Source of the DNA: Gordonia sputi NBRC 100414
GTDB lineage: Bacteria > Actinomycetota > Actinomycetes > Mycobacteriales > Mycobacteriaceae
Length of the DNA: 64,000 bases
Direction: 5' to 3'
NCBI RefSeq assembly: GCF_000248055.1
Contig: NZ_BAFC01000093.1
Span: 1-64,000 of the forward strand
Part shown: positions 37,568 through 47,648 of the stretch, piece after piece
Layout of the letters: the number at the start of each line of letters is the position of its first letter
Numbering within the stretch: the stretch's first letter is position 1
Made by a program: the position numbers and the translations under genes
Notes under the pieces: generated by a model
Databases searched by the model: none
What the model was told of the DNA's origin: nothing
The model's input: the letters and a program-made list of their open reading frames with translations, nothing else

Positions 37568-38709
37568 GAGAACCCCAGTTCGCGTGCGATCAGCATGAGT
37601 TGCACCTCGGTGGTGCCCTCCCCGATCTCGAGGATCTTCGAGTCCCGGTAATGGCGGGCCACGGGATACTCATTCATGAACCCGTAACCGCCGTGGATCT
37701 GTGTCGCCATCCGCGCGTTGTCCATCGCGGCTTCACTGGCGATCATCTTGGCGATCGACGCTTCCTTCTTGAACGGCTTGCCCGCCAACATCTTCGCTGC
37801 GGCGTCGTAGTACGCAGTGCGGGCTACGTGTGCTCGCGCCTCCATTCGGGCGATGGCGAACGAGACCGATTGGTAGTTGCCGATCGGCTGCCCGAAGGAC
37901 TGCCGCTCCTTGGCGTACTTCACGCTCTCGTCAACACATCCCTGCGCCACACCCGTCGCGAGTGCCGCGATGGCGATGCGCCCCTCGTCGAGGATGGACA
38001 GGAAGTTGGCGTATCCGCGGCCACGCTCGCCCAGGAGATTCTCGGTCGGTACCCGCGCGTCGGTGAAGGTCAGCGGGTGGGTGTCCGACGCGTTCCAGCC
38101 GACCTTGTTGTACGCGGGTTCAGCGGTGAACCCGACCGTGTCCGACGGCACGATGATGGTCGAGATCTCCTTGCGCCCATTGTCTTTGACGCCGGTCACC
38201 GCGGTCACCGTCACCAGCGACGTGATGTCGGTACCGGAGTTGGTGATGAACTGCTTGGCGCCGTTGATGATCCACGTGTCGCCGTCGTCGCGCGCCGTTG
38301 TGGCGGTGGCTCCTGCATCCGAGCCGGCTCCCGGCTCGGTGAGCCCGAATCCGGCCAGCGCGACACCGGAAGTCAGGTCGGGCAGGTAGCGCTGCTTCTG
38401 CTCCTCGGTACCGAACTTGTAGATCGGCATCGCCCCGAGCGACACACCGGCCTCGAGCGTGATCGCCACCGACTGGTCGACCTTGCCGAGTTCCTCGAGC
38501 GCGAGCGACAGCGCGAAGTAGTCGCCACCCATGCCGCCGTACTCTTCGGAGAACGGGAGTCCGAAGAGTCCCATCTTCCCCATCTGCGAGACGACCTCGT
38601 ACGGAAAGCTGTGTTCCGCATCGTGTTTCGCCGCGACCGGCGCAACCACCGACTGCGCGAAGTCGCGCACGGTGTCGATCAGGTCGGTGTAGTCCTGTGT
38701 CAGTTCCAT
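37564..38709 (-). CDS. Acyl-CoA dehydrogenase (FadE19-like)
   Basis: FAD enzyme of 381 residues: PFSEEYGGMGGDYFA, the FAD/substrate segment FGLTEPGAGSDAGAT, and IHGGYGFMNEYPVARHYRDSK. Glu364 in EIGEGTTE stands at the catalytic position of short/medium-chain dehydrogenases rather than that of isovaleryl-CoA dehydrogenase. The gene order matches fadE19 of M. tuberculosis, so a branched short acyl-CoA is the likely substrate. The ATG shares one base with the carboxylase stop (TGATG). Confidence 0.9.
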   Translation of the reverse strand: MELTQDYTDLIDTVRDFAQSVVAPVAAKHDAEHSFPYEVVSQMGKMGLFGLPFSEEYGGMGGDYFALSLALEELGKVDQSVAITLEAGVSLGAMPIYKFGTEEQKQRYLPDLTSGVALAGFGLTEPGAGSDAGATATTARDDGDTWIINGAKQFITNSGTDITSLVTVTAVTGVKDNGRKEISTIIVPSDTVGFTAEPAYNKVGWNASDTHPLTFTDARVPTENLLGERGRGYANFLSILDEGRIAIAALATGVAQGCVDESVKYAKERQSFGQPIGNYQSVSFAIARMEARAHVARTAYYDAAAKMLAGKPFKKEASIAKMIASEAAMDNARMATQIHGGYGFMNEYPVARHYRDSKILEIGEGTTEVQLMLIARELGFS

Positions 38710-40772
38710 CAGTTGGCCTGCTCCATCGAGTTCTCATCCGTTACGTGTGCAAGTGTTTGGCCCGCCGCGACCTTGTCGCCGACCTTCGCCGCGAGCGCGA
38801 CCACGCCCGTGATCGGGGCTGTCAGCGTGTGCTCCATCTTCATCGCCTCGACGACGAGCACGGGTACCCCTGCCTCGACATCGTCACCGTCGACGACCGA
38901 CACGGCAACGATGGTCCCCGGCATGGGCGAGGTGATCTCTCCGGCCTTCTCATCTGCGGCCTCGTCGAGAATCGGTCGGGCGAGTTCGAGAGTCCACGAC
39001 CCCGTTGGTCCCGACACCCACCACGAGCCGTCGATCTCCGCGTGCGACCACGACTGACTGACACCGTCGACGATCAAGCGGTCGACGTGATCACCGTTGC
39101 CGCCCTGGTCGATTCGACGGTATTCGACGTCGGCTTCCCAGGAGTCGACGTCGTCGCCGGAGACCGACGCGCGTCCGCGCAGAGTGTCGTCGGTGGCGGC
39201 GTCGACACGGAACGAGACCGTCCAGTGCTTGTTGTCGCCGTCGACGATGCGGGTCACCACCGGTGCAGGTGCACCGATGCGCCAGCCGACTTCGGTATTC
39301 CAGACGTCGCCGGGTTGCCGAAACCCGGTGCGGGCAGCACCCAGGAGCACCAGCGCTTCCGGAACCGGTTGCGGCGCAGCGTAGTCGACGACGAGCCTGT
39401 CGAGCAGTTCGGTGTCGAGCTCGGCGTCGCGGACGCGGTCCTGCGCCAACACGAAGCGGCAGAAGTCGATGTTGGTGACCACACCGAGCACTCTGGTGTG
39501 CGCGAGAGCCTGGTCGAGACGCTCGATCGCCTCGTCGCGGTCGCTGCCGTATGCGATGACCTTGGCCAGCATAGGGTCGTAATCGCTCCCGACTACCATG
39601 CCCTCGAACATCGCGGAATCGACACGGATGCCGCTGTATTCGGACGTCTCACCCGGCACGGCCGGCTCTTCGAGCGCCACGATCGTGCCGCCGGTCGGCA
39701 GGAATCCCCGCGCCGGATCTTCGGCATACACCCGCGCCTCGATCGCGTGCCCCGACAAGACGATGTCGGACTGGGTGAGCGCGAGCTTCTCACCGCGCGC
39801 AACCCGGATCTGCTGCTCGACGAGGTCGACTCCGGTGACGAGCTCGGTGACAGGATGCTCGACCTGCAGCCGTGTGTTCATCTCCATGAAGAAGAACTGG
39901 TCGGGTCGCTTGGCGGAGACGATGAATTCGACGGTGCCCGCTCCGGTGTAGCCGACACTGCGCGCCGCGTCGCAGGCGGCCTCGCCGATACGTGCGCGCG
40001 TCGCTTCGTCGAGAAGCGCCGAGGGTGCCTCCTCGATGACCTTCTGGTGTCGACGCTGCAGCGAGCACTCGCGCTCGCCGAGATGAATCACGTTGCCGTA
40101 CTGGTCGGCAAGGACCTGCACCTCGATGTGGCGTGGGGTGTCGACGAAGTGCTCGAGGAACAACGAGTCGTCGCCGAACGCCGATCCGGCCTCTCGTCGT
40201 GCACGTTGCAGCGCCGCCGGGAGTTCGTCGGCGTTCTCGACGCGGTGCATGCCCTTGCCACCGCCGCCGGCGCTGGGCTTGATCAGGACCGGGAATCCGA
40301 TCTCGGGGGCTGCGGCGATCAGATCCTCGTCGGTCAGCCCCGGCCGTGACAGACCGGGCACCACCGGAACGTCGCGTTCGACGACGGCGGCGCGCGCGGT
40401 GATCTTGTCGCCCATCGTCGCGATCGCATCCGCCGGGGGCCCGATGAACGCAATCCCCGCGGCGTCGAGCGCTGCCGCGAACTTCTGGTTCTCCGAAAGG
40501 AATCCGTATCCGGGGTGCACCGCATCGGCGCCGGTCTGCTGCGCCGCGCGCACCACCGCGTCGATGTCGAGGTAGCTGCGTGCGGCGGACGCAGGCCCGA
40601 GTCGTACTGCCACGTCGGCCATCCGCACATGCAGAGCGTCGGCATCGGCGTCGGAGTAGACGGCGATGCTCCGAATCCCCATGCGGCGCAATGTCTCGAT
40701 GACGCGGCACGCGATCTCGCCTCGGTTGGCCACGAGCACGCTGCGGATCGGGCGGGCTGTCGGTGTCGTCAT
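38709..40772 (-). CDS. accA1: Biotin carboxylase/biotin carboxyl carrier (AccA1-like)
   Basis: Alpha subunit of a biotin-dependent acyl-CoA carboxylase, 687 residues. Biotin carboxylase domain: [17 protein letters not shown]-grasp loop [27 protein letters not shown]-terminal carrier domain with EAMKMEH, biotinylated Lys645. The gene pairs with the carboxyltransferase 34 bases upstream and fits the 3-methylcrotonyl-CoA carboxylase of leucine breakdown. An alternative ATG lies five codons earlier (at 40787). Confidence 0.93.
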   Translation of the reverse strand: MTTPTARPIRSVLVANRGEIACRVIETLRRMGIRSIAVYSDADADALHVRMADVAVRLGPASAARSYLDIDAVVRAAQQTGADAVHPGYGFLSENQKFAAALDAAGIAFIGPPADAIATMGDKITARAAVVERDVPVVPGLSRPGLTDEDLIAAAPEIGFPVLIKPSAGGGGKGMHRVENADELPAALQRARREAGSAFGDDSLFLEHFVDTPRHIEVQVLADQYGNVIHLGERECSLQRRHQKVIEEAPSALLDEATRARIGEAACDAARSVGYTGAGTVEFIVSAKRPDQFFFMEMNTRLQVEHPVTELVTGVDLVEQQIRVARGEKLALTQSDIVLSGHAIEARVYAEDPARGFLPTGGTIVALEEPAVPGETSEYSGIRVDSAMFEGMVVGSDYDPMLAKVIAYGSDRDEAIERLDQALAHTRVLGVVTNIDFCRFVLAQDRVRDAELDTELLDRLVVDYAAPQPVPEALVLLGAARTGFRQPGDVWNTEVGWRIGAPAPVVTRIVDGDNKHWTVSFRVDAATDDTLRGRASVSGDDVDSWEADVEYRRIDQGGNGDHVDRLIVDGVSQSWSHAEIDGSWWVSGPTGSWTLELARPILDEAADEKAGEITSPMPGTIVAVSVVDGDDVEAGVPVLVVEAMKMEHTLTAPITGVVALAAKVGDKVAAGQTLAHVTDENSMEQAN

Positions 40773-40806
40773 GACGTTCTCATCCATCTCGTGTCGCATC
40801 GGTCGG

Positions 40807-42552
40807 TCACATCCGGAAGACGCCGTAGCGCTGATCGGCCAGCGGTGCGTAACGGGCGGTTTCGAGCGCGAGCCCGAGCAACGTGCGGGTGTGTGCCGGA
40901 TCGACGATGCCGTCGTCCCACAGGCGCGCCGTCGAGTAGTACGCGTCGGACTGTTCGTCGAACTGCTCGCGGATCGGCGTCTTGAACGCCTCCTCGTCGT
41001 CGGCCGACCACTCCTTCCCGGATCGTTCGATCTGGTTGCGGCGCACCGTCGCAAGGGTGTCAGCGGCCTGTGGTCCGCCCATCACGGAGATGCGCGCGTT
41101 GGGCCACGACCACAGGAACCGCGGCGAGTAGGCGCGGCCACACATCGAGTAGTTGCCCGCCCCGAACGAGCCACCGATCATCACGGTGAACTTCGGAACG
41201 CGTGCGCACGCAACGGCATTGACCATCTTGGCGCCGTTTTTGGCGATACCGCCTTCCTCATAGGCACGCCCGACCATGAATCCGGTGATGTTCTGTAGGA
41301 ACACCAACGGAATTCGACGCTGGTCGCACAGTTCGATGAAGTGCGCTCCCTTGAGCGCCGATTCGCTGAACAGCACACCATTGTTGGCGACGAAGCCGAC
41401 GGGATGACCGTGCACGTGCGCGAACGCCGTGACCAGCGTCGTGCCGTAGTTCGCCTTGAACTCGGTGAATTCGCCTGCATCGCTGATGATCTCGATGACC
41501 TGTCGAACGTCGTACGGGGTACGCGCGTCGGTGGGCACGACGTCGTAGATGTCGGTCTGGCTGCGCGCGGGTTCACGCGGGGCGATCGTGTCCCACTGCG
41601 GTTGCTCGCGCGGCCCGAGGGTCGCGATGATCTCGCGGACCTTGGCCAGCGCCTGCTGGTCGTTGTCGACGAGGTGGTCGGTGACCCCGGAGACCGACGA
41701 GTGCATGGCACCGCCGCCGAGGTCCTCCGCGCTGACGTCCTCGCCGGTCGCGGCCTTCACCAACGGGGGTCCCGCGAGAAAGATGGTGCCCTGATTGCGG
41801 ACGATGACGGTCTCGTCGCTCATCGCGGGCACGTAGGCGCCGCCTGCCGTCGATGATCCCAGCACCGCCGCGATCTGCGGGATGCCCGCCGCACTCATCG
41901 TCGCCTGGTTGTAGAAGATCCGTCCGAAGTGTTCCCGGTCGGGAAACACCTCGTCCTGCGCCAGGAGCATCGCGCCACCGGAATCGACGAGGTAGATGCA
42001 GGGCAGCCGGTTGGCGGCGGCGATCTCCTGCGCACGCAGGTGCTTCTTGACCGTCATCGGGTAGTAGGTGCCGCCCGACACCGTGGCGTCGTTGGCGACG
42101 ATCATGCACTCACGCCCGGCGACACGCCCGACACCGGCGATCACACCGGCCGACGGCGCCTTGTCGTCGTACATGCCGAACGCCGCGAGCGGCCCGACCT
42201 CGAGGAACGGCGACCCGACGTCGAGCAGGCCGTCGACGCGATCGCGCGGGAGCAGTTTGCCGCGGGAGATGTGCCGCTCACGGGCGCGCTCGCCGCCGCC
42301 GACCGCGACGCGCGCAAGACGCTCGCGCAGCGTCGCGACGTTGGCCTCGTGCACCGCCCGACCGCTGGCCGAGCCATTGCCGCCGCCCGAGCCCTCACCG
42401 CTGGTCGAGCCCTTCTCGCTGGTCGAGCTTGTCGAGACCACGCTGGCCGAGCCCTTCTCGCTGGTCGAGCTTGTCGAGACCACGCTGCCCGAGCCGCTAC
42501 CGCTGGCCGAGCCCTCACCGCTGGTCGAGCTTGTCGAGACCACCCTCGTCAC
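40807..42552 (-). CDS. accD1: Acyl-CoA carboxyltransferase (AccD1-like) with repeat-encoded N-terminus
   Basis: Beta subunit, 581 residues, likely of methylcrotonyl-CoA carboxylase. The conserved enzyme begins about residue 65 ([17 protein letters not shown]) and shows [34 protein letters not shown] and [17 protein letters not shown]. Residues 3-64 are Ser/Thr/Gly-only low complexity ([14 protein letters not shown]) encoded by the dispersed CTGGTCGAGC repeat read in reverse. The GTG start has AAAGG 8 bases upstream, before the repeats, so the extension is probably translated unless an internal start is used. Confidence 0.9.
   Translation of the reverse strand: MTRVVSTSSTSGEGSASGSGSGSVVSTSSTSEKGSASVVSTSSTSEKGSTSGEGSGGGNGSASGRAVHEANVATLRERLARVAVGGGERARERHISRGKLLPRDRVDGLLDVGSPFLEVGPLAAFGMYDDKAPSAGVIAGVGRVAGRECMIVANDATVSGGTYYPMTVKKHLRAQEIAAANRLPCIYLVDSGGAMLLAQDEVFPDREHFGRIFYNQATMSAAGIPQIAAVLGSSTAGGAYVPAMSDETVIVRNQGTIFLAGPPLVKAATGEDVSAEDLGGGAMHSSVSGVTDHLVDNDQQALAKVREIIATLGPREQPQWDTIAPREPARSQTDIYDVVPTDARTPYDVRQVIEIISDAGEFTEFKANYGTTLVTAFAHVHGHPVGFVANNGVLFSESALKGAHFIELCDQRRIPLVFLQNITGFMVGRAYEEGGIAKNGAKMVNAVACARVPKFTVMIGGSFGAGNYSMCGRAYSPRFLWSWPNARISVMGGPQAADTLATVRRNQIERSGKEWSADDEEAFKTPIREQFDEQSDAYYSTARLWDDGIVDPAHTRTLLGLALETARYAPLADQRYGVFRM
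42361..42543. repeat. Dispersed repeat inside the accD1 5' end
   Basis: At least three copies of the GTCGAGCTTGTCGAGACCA core and several truncated GCTGGTCGAGC or GCTGGCCGAGC units lie directly after the accD1 start codon. Total length keeps the reading frame. Confidence 0.9.
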
Positions 42553-42592
42553 AGGCAGACCTTTCGCTTCGCAGGGATGCGTGCAGCCATCC

Positions 42593-42622
42593 GCTTTCAG
42601 TTAGCTGCAATTAACTGAAAGC
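42593..42622. promoter_or_regulatory. Large palindromic operator between accD1 and the oxidoreductase gene
   Basis: Arms GCTTTCAGTTA and TAACTGAAAGC match perfectly over 11 bases around an 8-base spacer (GCTGCAAT). It lies 40 bases from the accD1 start and about 175 from the divergent gene. Size and symmetry fit a TetR-type site; the TetR gene at 47 kb is a candidate binder. Confidence 0.7.
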
Positions 42623-42797
42623 GACTCTAGCGGATCGCGGCGCGGCTGTCATCTACTTGTCATTGTCGTCCCAGACGTGACGGGCATCACGCAATTTCGT
42701 ACTGTGGGTGATGAGGTCCACCACCCCCGGACCCAGCCCACACGTCGTCGGCCACACCCGCGCCGACGCCGACACACCACGAAGGCCAGGTGAACCC

Positions 42798-45700
42798 GTG
42801 ACCCTCGCAGATGATCGAGCCGACCGATTCCGGCGCGACGCAACCGCGAAGAATTCAGCATCGACGCAGGCAGGAGTGCGTGCGACGACACGCCCCACCG
42901 ATTTCACACTCGACGACCGCTACACCCGCGAAGAAGGTCCGATCTTCCTCGGCGGGATCACGGCGCTCGTCCGGATGATCGCCGACCGCGCCCGCGTCGA
43001 CCGGAGACAGAATCTGCGCACGGCGTCGTTCATCTCCGGCTACGAAGGCTCGCCGCTCGCGGGCTTCGACCTCGAACTCATGCGCCGCCAGTCGCTCCTT
43101 GCACCCTTCGACGTGGCGCACCGCCCGGGTCTCAACGAAGAACTCGCCGCGACGTCGGTGATGGGATCGCAACTCGCCCCGACACTCGGCCCGCTCGCGG
43201 CCGACGACGACGGCCAGCAGCGCAACGGCGTCGTCGGCTACTGGTACGGCAAGGCACCCGGCCTCGACCGCGCGTCAGACGCCATACGCCACGCCAACCT
43301 CATCGGTACGCATCCCGACGGCGGTGCCGTCGCTCTCGTCGGCGACGATCCAGCCGCCAAGAGCTCGACGGTCCCGTGCACATCGGAGATGGCGCTCGCC
43401 GACCTCTACATCCCGACGCTCTACCCGGCCGATTCTCAAGACATCCTCGACCTCGGCGTACACGCCGCGGTCATGAGCCGGGTCAGCGGTCTGTGGACCT
43501 CGCTCAAGATCTCTGCACACGTGGCGGATGGGTCGTCGACCGCGGTGGTGCATCCCGATCGAGTGGTTCCCGTCTACGGCGATCTGGGGCGCAGCCCGCA
43601 CGTACCCAGCTGCAAGCTGCTCGGCGCCAATCTCATGGAGCTCGAACAGAATCAGTTGACGACGCGCATCCCGCGCGCGCTGGCATATGCACGACACAAC
43701 GGCATCAACCGCATCGCGGTACGCAGTGGTGACGACAGGATCGGACTGGTCGCCGCGGGAAAGACGTACCTCGATCTTCGGAATGCGTTGCGACTCATGG
43801 GACTCGACGACGCCGATCTACAACGGGCCGGTATCCGCATCCTCAAACTCGGCATGGTCTACCCGCTCGACCGCGAGATCCTCGAGCGCTTCATCACCGA
43901 TACCGCCGCCGGTCGACTCGACGAGGTGATCGTCGTCGAGGAGAAGCGCGACTTCATCGAAACCATGATGCGCGACATGCTGTATCGCCATCCGCGGGCC
44001 CCGCGCATCGTCGGAAAGGTTCATGAGGACGGTTCGACGTTGTTCTCGCGTTTCGGCGAACTCGACGTCGACGCAGTCACTCTCGGCCTCGCGACACGCC
44101 TGGCAAGACACCATCACGTCGACGCCGCGCAGGCGTGGCTCGACGAGCACAACGCGCGTCGGTCGAGTACCCGGATCGACCTTCCGCTCGCTGTCCGCAC
44201 GCCGTATTTCTGTTCGGGATGTCCGCACAACAGCTCGACCAAGGTCAGTCCCGGCACGCTCGTCGGCGGCGGAATCGGCTGTCACGCAATGGTGTTGCTG
44301 ATGGATCCGGAACAGGTCGGCGATATCGCCGGCGTCACCCAGATGGGCGGCGAGGGCGCCCAGTGGCTCGGCATGGCACCGTTCGTACCCGCCGACCATT
44401 TCGTGCAGAACATCGGCGACGGCACGTTCACGCATTCGGGATCACTCGCCCTGCGCGCTGCTGTCGCCTCGGGTGAGAACATCACCTACAAGCTGCTCTA
44501 CAACGGCACCGTCGCGATGACCGGCGGACAGGACCCCGTCGGCGAGTTCAGCCTCGCCCAGTTGACGCGACTGCTTGCCGCAGAAGGGGTGTCGCGCATC
44601 GTCGTCACCTCCGACGACCCGTCGCGCACACGGTCTGCCGACCTCGCCGACGGCGTCGTGGTGCGTGATCGCGGCGACCTCGCCGACGTGCAGACCGAAC
44701 TGGCGGCGGTCCCCGGGGTCACGGTGTTGATCCACGATCAGCACTGCGCGGCGGAGAAACGTCGGAAACGCAAGCGCGGCACCATGTCCACCCCGACGCA
44801 GCGGGTCGTCATCAACGAGCGTATCTGCGAGGGATGCGGCGACTGCGGTGAGAAGTCGAATTGCCTCTCGGTGCATCCGGTACAGACCGAGTTCGGACGC
44901 AAGACCCGCATCGACCAGAGCTCATGCAACCTCGACTTCTCGTGCCTGAAGGGCGATTGCCCGTCGTTCGTCACCGTCACACCCGGCCACACCCCGGCAT
45001 CGCGGCGTGCGACCGAGATCGACGCCGCTGCCGTCCCCACTCCCCGTATTGCCCGACCCGTCACGTCCGACACCGACTTCACGATGCGCATCACGGGCAT
45101 CGGCGGGACCGGCGTCGTCACCGTCTCCCAGATCCTCGCCACCGCAGCATTTCTCGACGGCCACGCAGCCCGCACGGTCGACATGACCGGCCTCGCCCAA
45201 AAGGGCGGCGCCGTCGTCAGCGACATCAAGGTCTCGGCGCTGCACTCCGTCGACACCGATTCCGCTGATGCCGCTGGTCAAGCCGACCCCGCTGGTGAAG
45301 CGTCGTCTTCCGCTGGTCAAGCCGATCCCACCGCTGGTCGAGCTGATTCCACCGCGGGTCAAGCCGATCCCGCTGGTCGAGCTTCCACCGCTGGTCGAGC
45401 TTGTCGAGACCACCTCCCCAGCCCCGTCGAGCAGGCAGCCAAGGCCGCGGCCGACACGTGCGATCTGTACCTCGCGTGCGACTCCCTCGTCGGCACCGAC
45501 CCGGTGAACCTCAAGGTCACCGCGCCGGATCGGACCGTCGCGGTGGTGTCGACGACCCGAATTCCCACCGGCGCCATGGTCATCGACACCTCGGTCGGCT
45601 TCCCCGCCGACACCGCTGTCCATGACTCGATCGACGCCCGTGTCGCACGAGCCGCATACCTCGACGCGGGCGCGCTCGCGACGGAGTTGTTCGATGACGA

Positions 45701-46589
45701 GCAGTTCGCCAACATGCTGATGGTCGGCGCGGCGTATCAGACCGGGGCACTACCGATCTCGGCCGAGTCGATCGAGCGCGCCGTCGAACTCAACGGCGTT
45801 GCAGTGTCGGCAAACCTGCAGGCGTTCCGGCGTGGTCGTCAGGTGATCGCGGATCCGGATGCCGTGTCGCGAGAGGTCACCGGCGTCGAATCAACTGCAG
45901 TCGAGCCGAGTTCGTATGCGCGCGAGCAGGTTGCGCGACTACACCTCGACGACGACCTCGCCCACAGCGTCGGCATTCGCGTCGACGAATTGGTCGCTTA
46001 CGCCGACGAGCGTTATGCCGCTGAGTATCTCGGCGTCGTCGACCGCGTGTCGCGCGAGTCGGACAGCCCCGAACTCGTCGACGCGGTGGCACGGAACCTG
46101 TACAAACTGATGGCGTACAAGGACGAGTACGAGGTGGCGCGCCTCACCGCCGATCCGACCTTCGCCGCCCAAATCAGCGGCGATTACGGCGACGACGCGA
46201 AAGTCGCTGTGCGACTGCATCCCCCGCTGCTGCGGGCACTTGGCCGCAAGGAGAAGATGTCGTTCGGTGCGCGGACGGCCCCGATGCTCGCCGGTCTCGC
46301 GAAGATGAAGAAGTTGCGCGGTACGCGCCTCGATCCGTTCGGCTACACCGAGATTCGACGCACCGAGCGCGAGCTCATCGTCGAATATCGGGAACTCGTC
46401 GACGCGATCCTCGGCGCCGTCGGCTCGGGGTCTGTCGATCCTGGCACTCCTGATCCGCGTCGGCTGTCGGCGCTGGCCGAGTTGGCGGCGCTGCCCGACA
46501 TGGTCCGCGGCTACGAGCAGATCAAGATGGACAACGTCGCGCGGTATCGCGCCGAGGTCGCACGCCGCCGGGCCGAGCTCGGGATCTGA
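42798..46589 (+). CDS. Fused indolepyruvate/2-oxoacid:ferredoxin oxidoreductase
   Basis: A 1263-residue single-chain enzyme oxidising aryl- or branched 2-oxoacids to acyl-CoA. Order: IorA-like pyrimidine/TPP region (FISGYEGSPLAGFDLE; PYFCSGCPHNSS; GGGIGCHAM; NIGDGTFTHSG), iron-sulfur segment ICEGCGDCGEKSNC, IorB-like gamma domain (GIGGTGVVTVSQIL; MTGLAQKGG), and a C-terminal DUF6537 region. Residues about 823-873 are an Ala/Gly/Asp/Pro insert encoded by the dispersed repeat. GTG chosen because AGGTG precedes it; longer in-frame ATG starts exist. It is divergent from accD1. Confidence 0.9.
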   Translation: MTLADDRADRFRRDATAKNSASTQAGVRATTRPTDFTLDDRYTREEGPIFLGGITALVRMIADRARVDRRQNLRTASFISGYEGSPLAGFDLELMRRQSLLAPFDVAHRPGLNEELAATSVMGSQLAPTLGPLAADDDGQQRNGVVGYWYGKAPGLDRASDAIRHANLIGTHPDGGAVALVGDDPAAKSSTVPCTSEMALADLYIPTLYPADSQDILDLGVHAAVMSRVSGLWTSLKISAHVADGSSTAVVHPDRVVPVYGDLGRSPHVPSCKLLGANLMELEQNQLTTRIPRALAYARHNGINRIAVRSGDDRIGLVAAGKTYLDLRNALRLMGLDDADLQRAGIRILKLGMVYPLDREILERFITDTAAGRLDEVIVVEEKRDFIETMMRDMLYRHPRAPRIVGKVHEDGSTLFSRFGELDVDAVTLGLATRLARHHHVDAAQAWLDEHNARRSSTRIDLPLAVRTPYFCSGCPHNSSTKVSPGTLVGGGIGCHAMVLLMDPEQVGDIAGVTQMGGEGAQWLGMAPFVPADHFVQNIGDGTFTHSGSLALRAAVASGENITYKLLYNGTVAMTGGQDPVGEFSLAQLTRLLAAEGVSRIVVTSDDPSRTRSADLADGVVVRDRGDLADVQTELAAVPGVTVLIHDQHCAAEKRRKRKRGTMSTPTQRVVINERICEGCGDCGEKSNCLSVHPVQTEFGRKTRIDQSSCNLDFSCLKGDCPSFVTVTPGHTPASRRATEIDAAAVPTPRIARPVTSDTDFTMRITGIGGTGVVTVSQILATAAFLDGHAARTVDMTGLAQKGGAVVSDIKVSALHSVDTDSADAAGQADPAGEASSSAGQADPTAGRADSTAGQADPAGRASTAGRACRDHLPSPVEQAAKAAADTCDLYLACDSLVGTDPVNLKVTAPDRTVAVVSTTRIPTGAMVIDTSVGFPADTAVHDSIDARVARAAYLDAGALATELFDDEQFANMLMVGAAYQTGALPISAESIERAVELNGVAVSANLQAFRRGRQVIADPDAVSREVTGVESTAVEPSSYAREQVARLHLDDDLAHSVGIRVDELVAYADERYAAEYLGVVDRVSRESDSPELVDAVARNLYKLMAYKDEYEVARLTADPTFAAQISGDYGDDAKVAVRLHPPLLRALGRKEKMSFGARTAPMLAGLAKMKKLRGTRLDPFGYTEIRRTERELIVEYRELVDAILGAVGSGSVDPGTPDPRRLSALAELAALPDMVRGYEQIKMDNVARYRAEVARRRAELGI
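45264..45417. repeat. Dispersed repeat inside the oxidoreductase gene
   Basis: About eight units of CCGCTGGTCAAGCCGA or CCGCTGGTCGAGCT, with one full GTCGAGCTTGTCGAGACC core at the end. In frame it encodes AGQADPAGEASSSAGQADPT-like peptide within the gamma domain, just after the conserved SDIKVSAL strand. Confidence 0.9.
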
Positions 46590-46611
46590 CGGCTGTCCCC
46601 GACTGAGTGCG

Positions 46612-46910
46612 CGGGAAGTGGGGGAAGGGTTCTTCCCCCACTTTCTGCGTGGCGCTCGGGCCGTCCCGCAGCAGGCTGGCCGAACTCTTCCCCGTGGGTC
46701 TGACCGTTCCCCGCGAAGCAACCCGCGGAAACGCCGAAACCCCGCGGAAAGAACCCTTCCCCTACTTTCTGCACCGCCCGACAACCGCCGAACAGACCAC
46801 CCCCACACCCTTCCCCGCAGTCCTGACCTTTCCCCGCGAAACAACCAACGGAAACGCCCAAACCCCGCGGAAAGAACCCTTCCCCTACTTTCTGCACGGC
46901 CCGACGGCCC
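46612..46910. repeat. Gene-free repeat array between oxidoreductase and TetR genes
   Basis: Two long copies of about 75-80 bases (46698-46773 and 46821-46897) share GAAACGCC(G/C)AAACCCC and GAACCCTTCCCCTACTTTCT. A third partial copy is the hairpin at the left end (GGTTCTTCCCCCACTTTCTG). The family differs from the CTGGTCGAGC repeat. No open frame with good features is seen in these 364 bases. Confidence 0.8.
46616..46643 (+). terminator. Hairpin after the oxidoreductase gene
   Basis: Arms AAGTGGGGGAAG and CTTCCCCCACTT pair perfectly over 12 bases with a 4-base loop, 27 bases after the stop codon. The sequence also belongs to the neighbouring repeat family, so it may be a repeat acting as terminator. 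Confidence 0.65.
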
Positions 46911-46953
46911 GGCTGCCCGAGAGCTGCTCCCCGCCGACGCCGCGCGCCCCCGC

Positions 46954-47601
46954 TCACCCAGCCGCGCACTCCAGCGCGGCGGTGGCCATGGCGGTCAGGA
47001 CGGTGCGGAGGCGGGCGCTGTCGAGTGCGGGCAGTCGCGGCGAGGAGTTGAGCAGGCCGAACATCGCGTGCACCCGGACGCGGGCTTCCGGCCGCGCGAG
47101 TGTCGCGCCGCGTTCGGTCATCAGCGCCAGCAGCACGTCAACCCACTGCTCGACGTAGCGGCGCTGCAGCGAGCGAACCTCGTGGTTGGCCTCCGGTGTC
47201 AGGTTGTGCAGGTCGCGATCCTGCACGACGATCAGGTCCGGCTTGGTGACCAGCACATCGATGTGGAAGTGGATCAACGCCTCGAGGGTCTCGGCAGGTG
47301 GGAGGCCGCGGTCGACGACCTCTGCCCCGCCGTCGCGGAGTCGGCGGCTGATGTCGAGCAGCATCTGATCGAGCAGGTCGGTCTTCGACGCGAAGTGCCG
47401 ATACATCGCGGGACCACTCACGCCGACGGCGCCGCCGATGTCCTCGAGACGTACTCCGGCGAATCCCCGTGCGGCCATTTGTCGGGCAGCGGCGTCGAGC
47501 ATTTCTCGACGCCGAGCGGCTTTCGCCTCGCCACGCTTGGTGAGCGGCGGCGTGACAGACGCGGCGAGCGTCGCGGTCTCAACGGGGTCTGCTGGCGTCA
47601 T
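46954..47601 (-). CDS. TetR-family regulator (Rv2506-like)
   Basis: A 215-residue repressor. HTH at about 51-70 (RLEDIGGAVGVSGPAMYRHF), then FASKTDLLDQML. The C-terminal region with LHNLTPEANHEVRSLQRRYVEQW and MFGLLNSSP resembles the TetR beside the M. tuberculosis leucine cluster (Rv2506), so I propose it controls the acc/fad cluster. It lies downstream of the nitroreductase on the same strand, 47 bases apart. Confidence 0.84.
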   Translation of the reverse strand: MTPADPVETATLAASVTPPLTKRGEAKAARRREMLDAAARQMAARGFAGVRLEDIGGAVGVSGPAMYRHFASKTDLLDQMLLDISRRLRDGGAEVVDRGLPPAETLEALIHFHIDVLVTKPDLIVVQDRDLHNLTPEANHEVRSLQRRYVEQWVDVLLALMTERGATLARPEARVRVHAMFGLLNSSPRLPALDSARLRTVLTAMATAALECAAG

Positions 47602-47618
47602 GGTGTCATCGAATCTAC

Positions 47619-47640
47619 CGCCGGTACGGCGATACCGGCG
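47619..47640 (-). promoter_or_regulatory. Inverted repeat upstream of tetR
   Basis: Arms CGCCGGTA and TACCGGCG, 6-base spacer, lie 18 bases before the tetR start and 8 bases after the nitroreductase stop. It could be an autoregulatory operator or a terminator for the upstream gene; the sequence does not decide. Confidence 0.45.
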
Positions 47641-47648
47641 ACGCTAAT

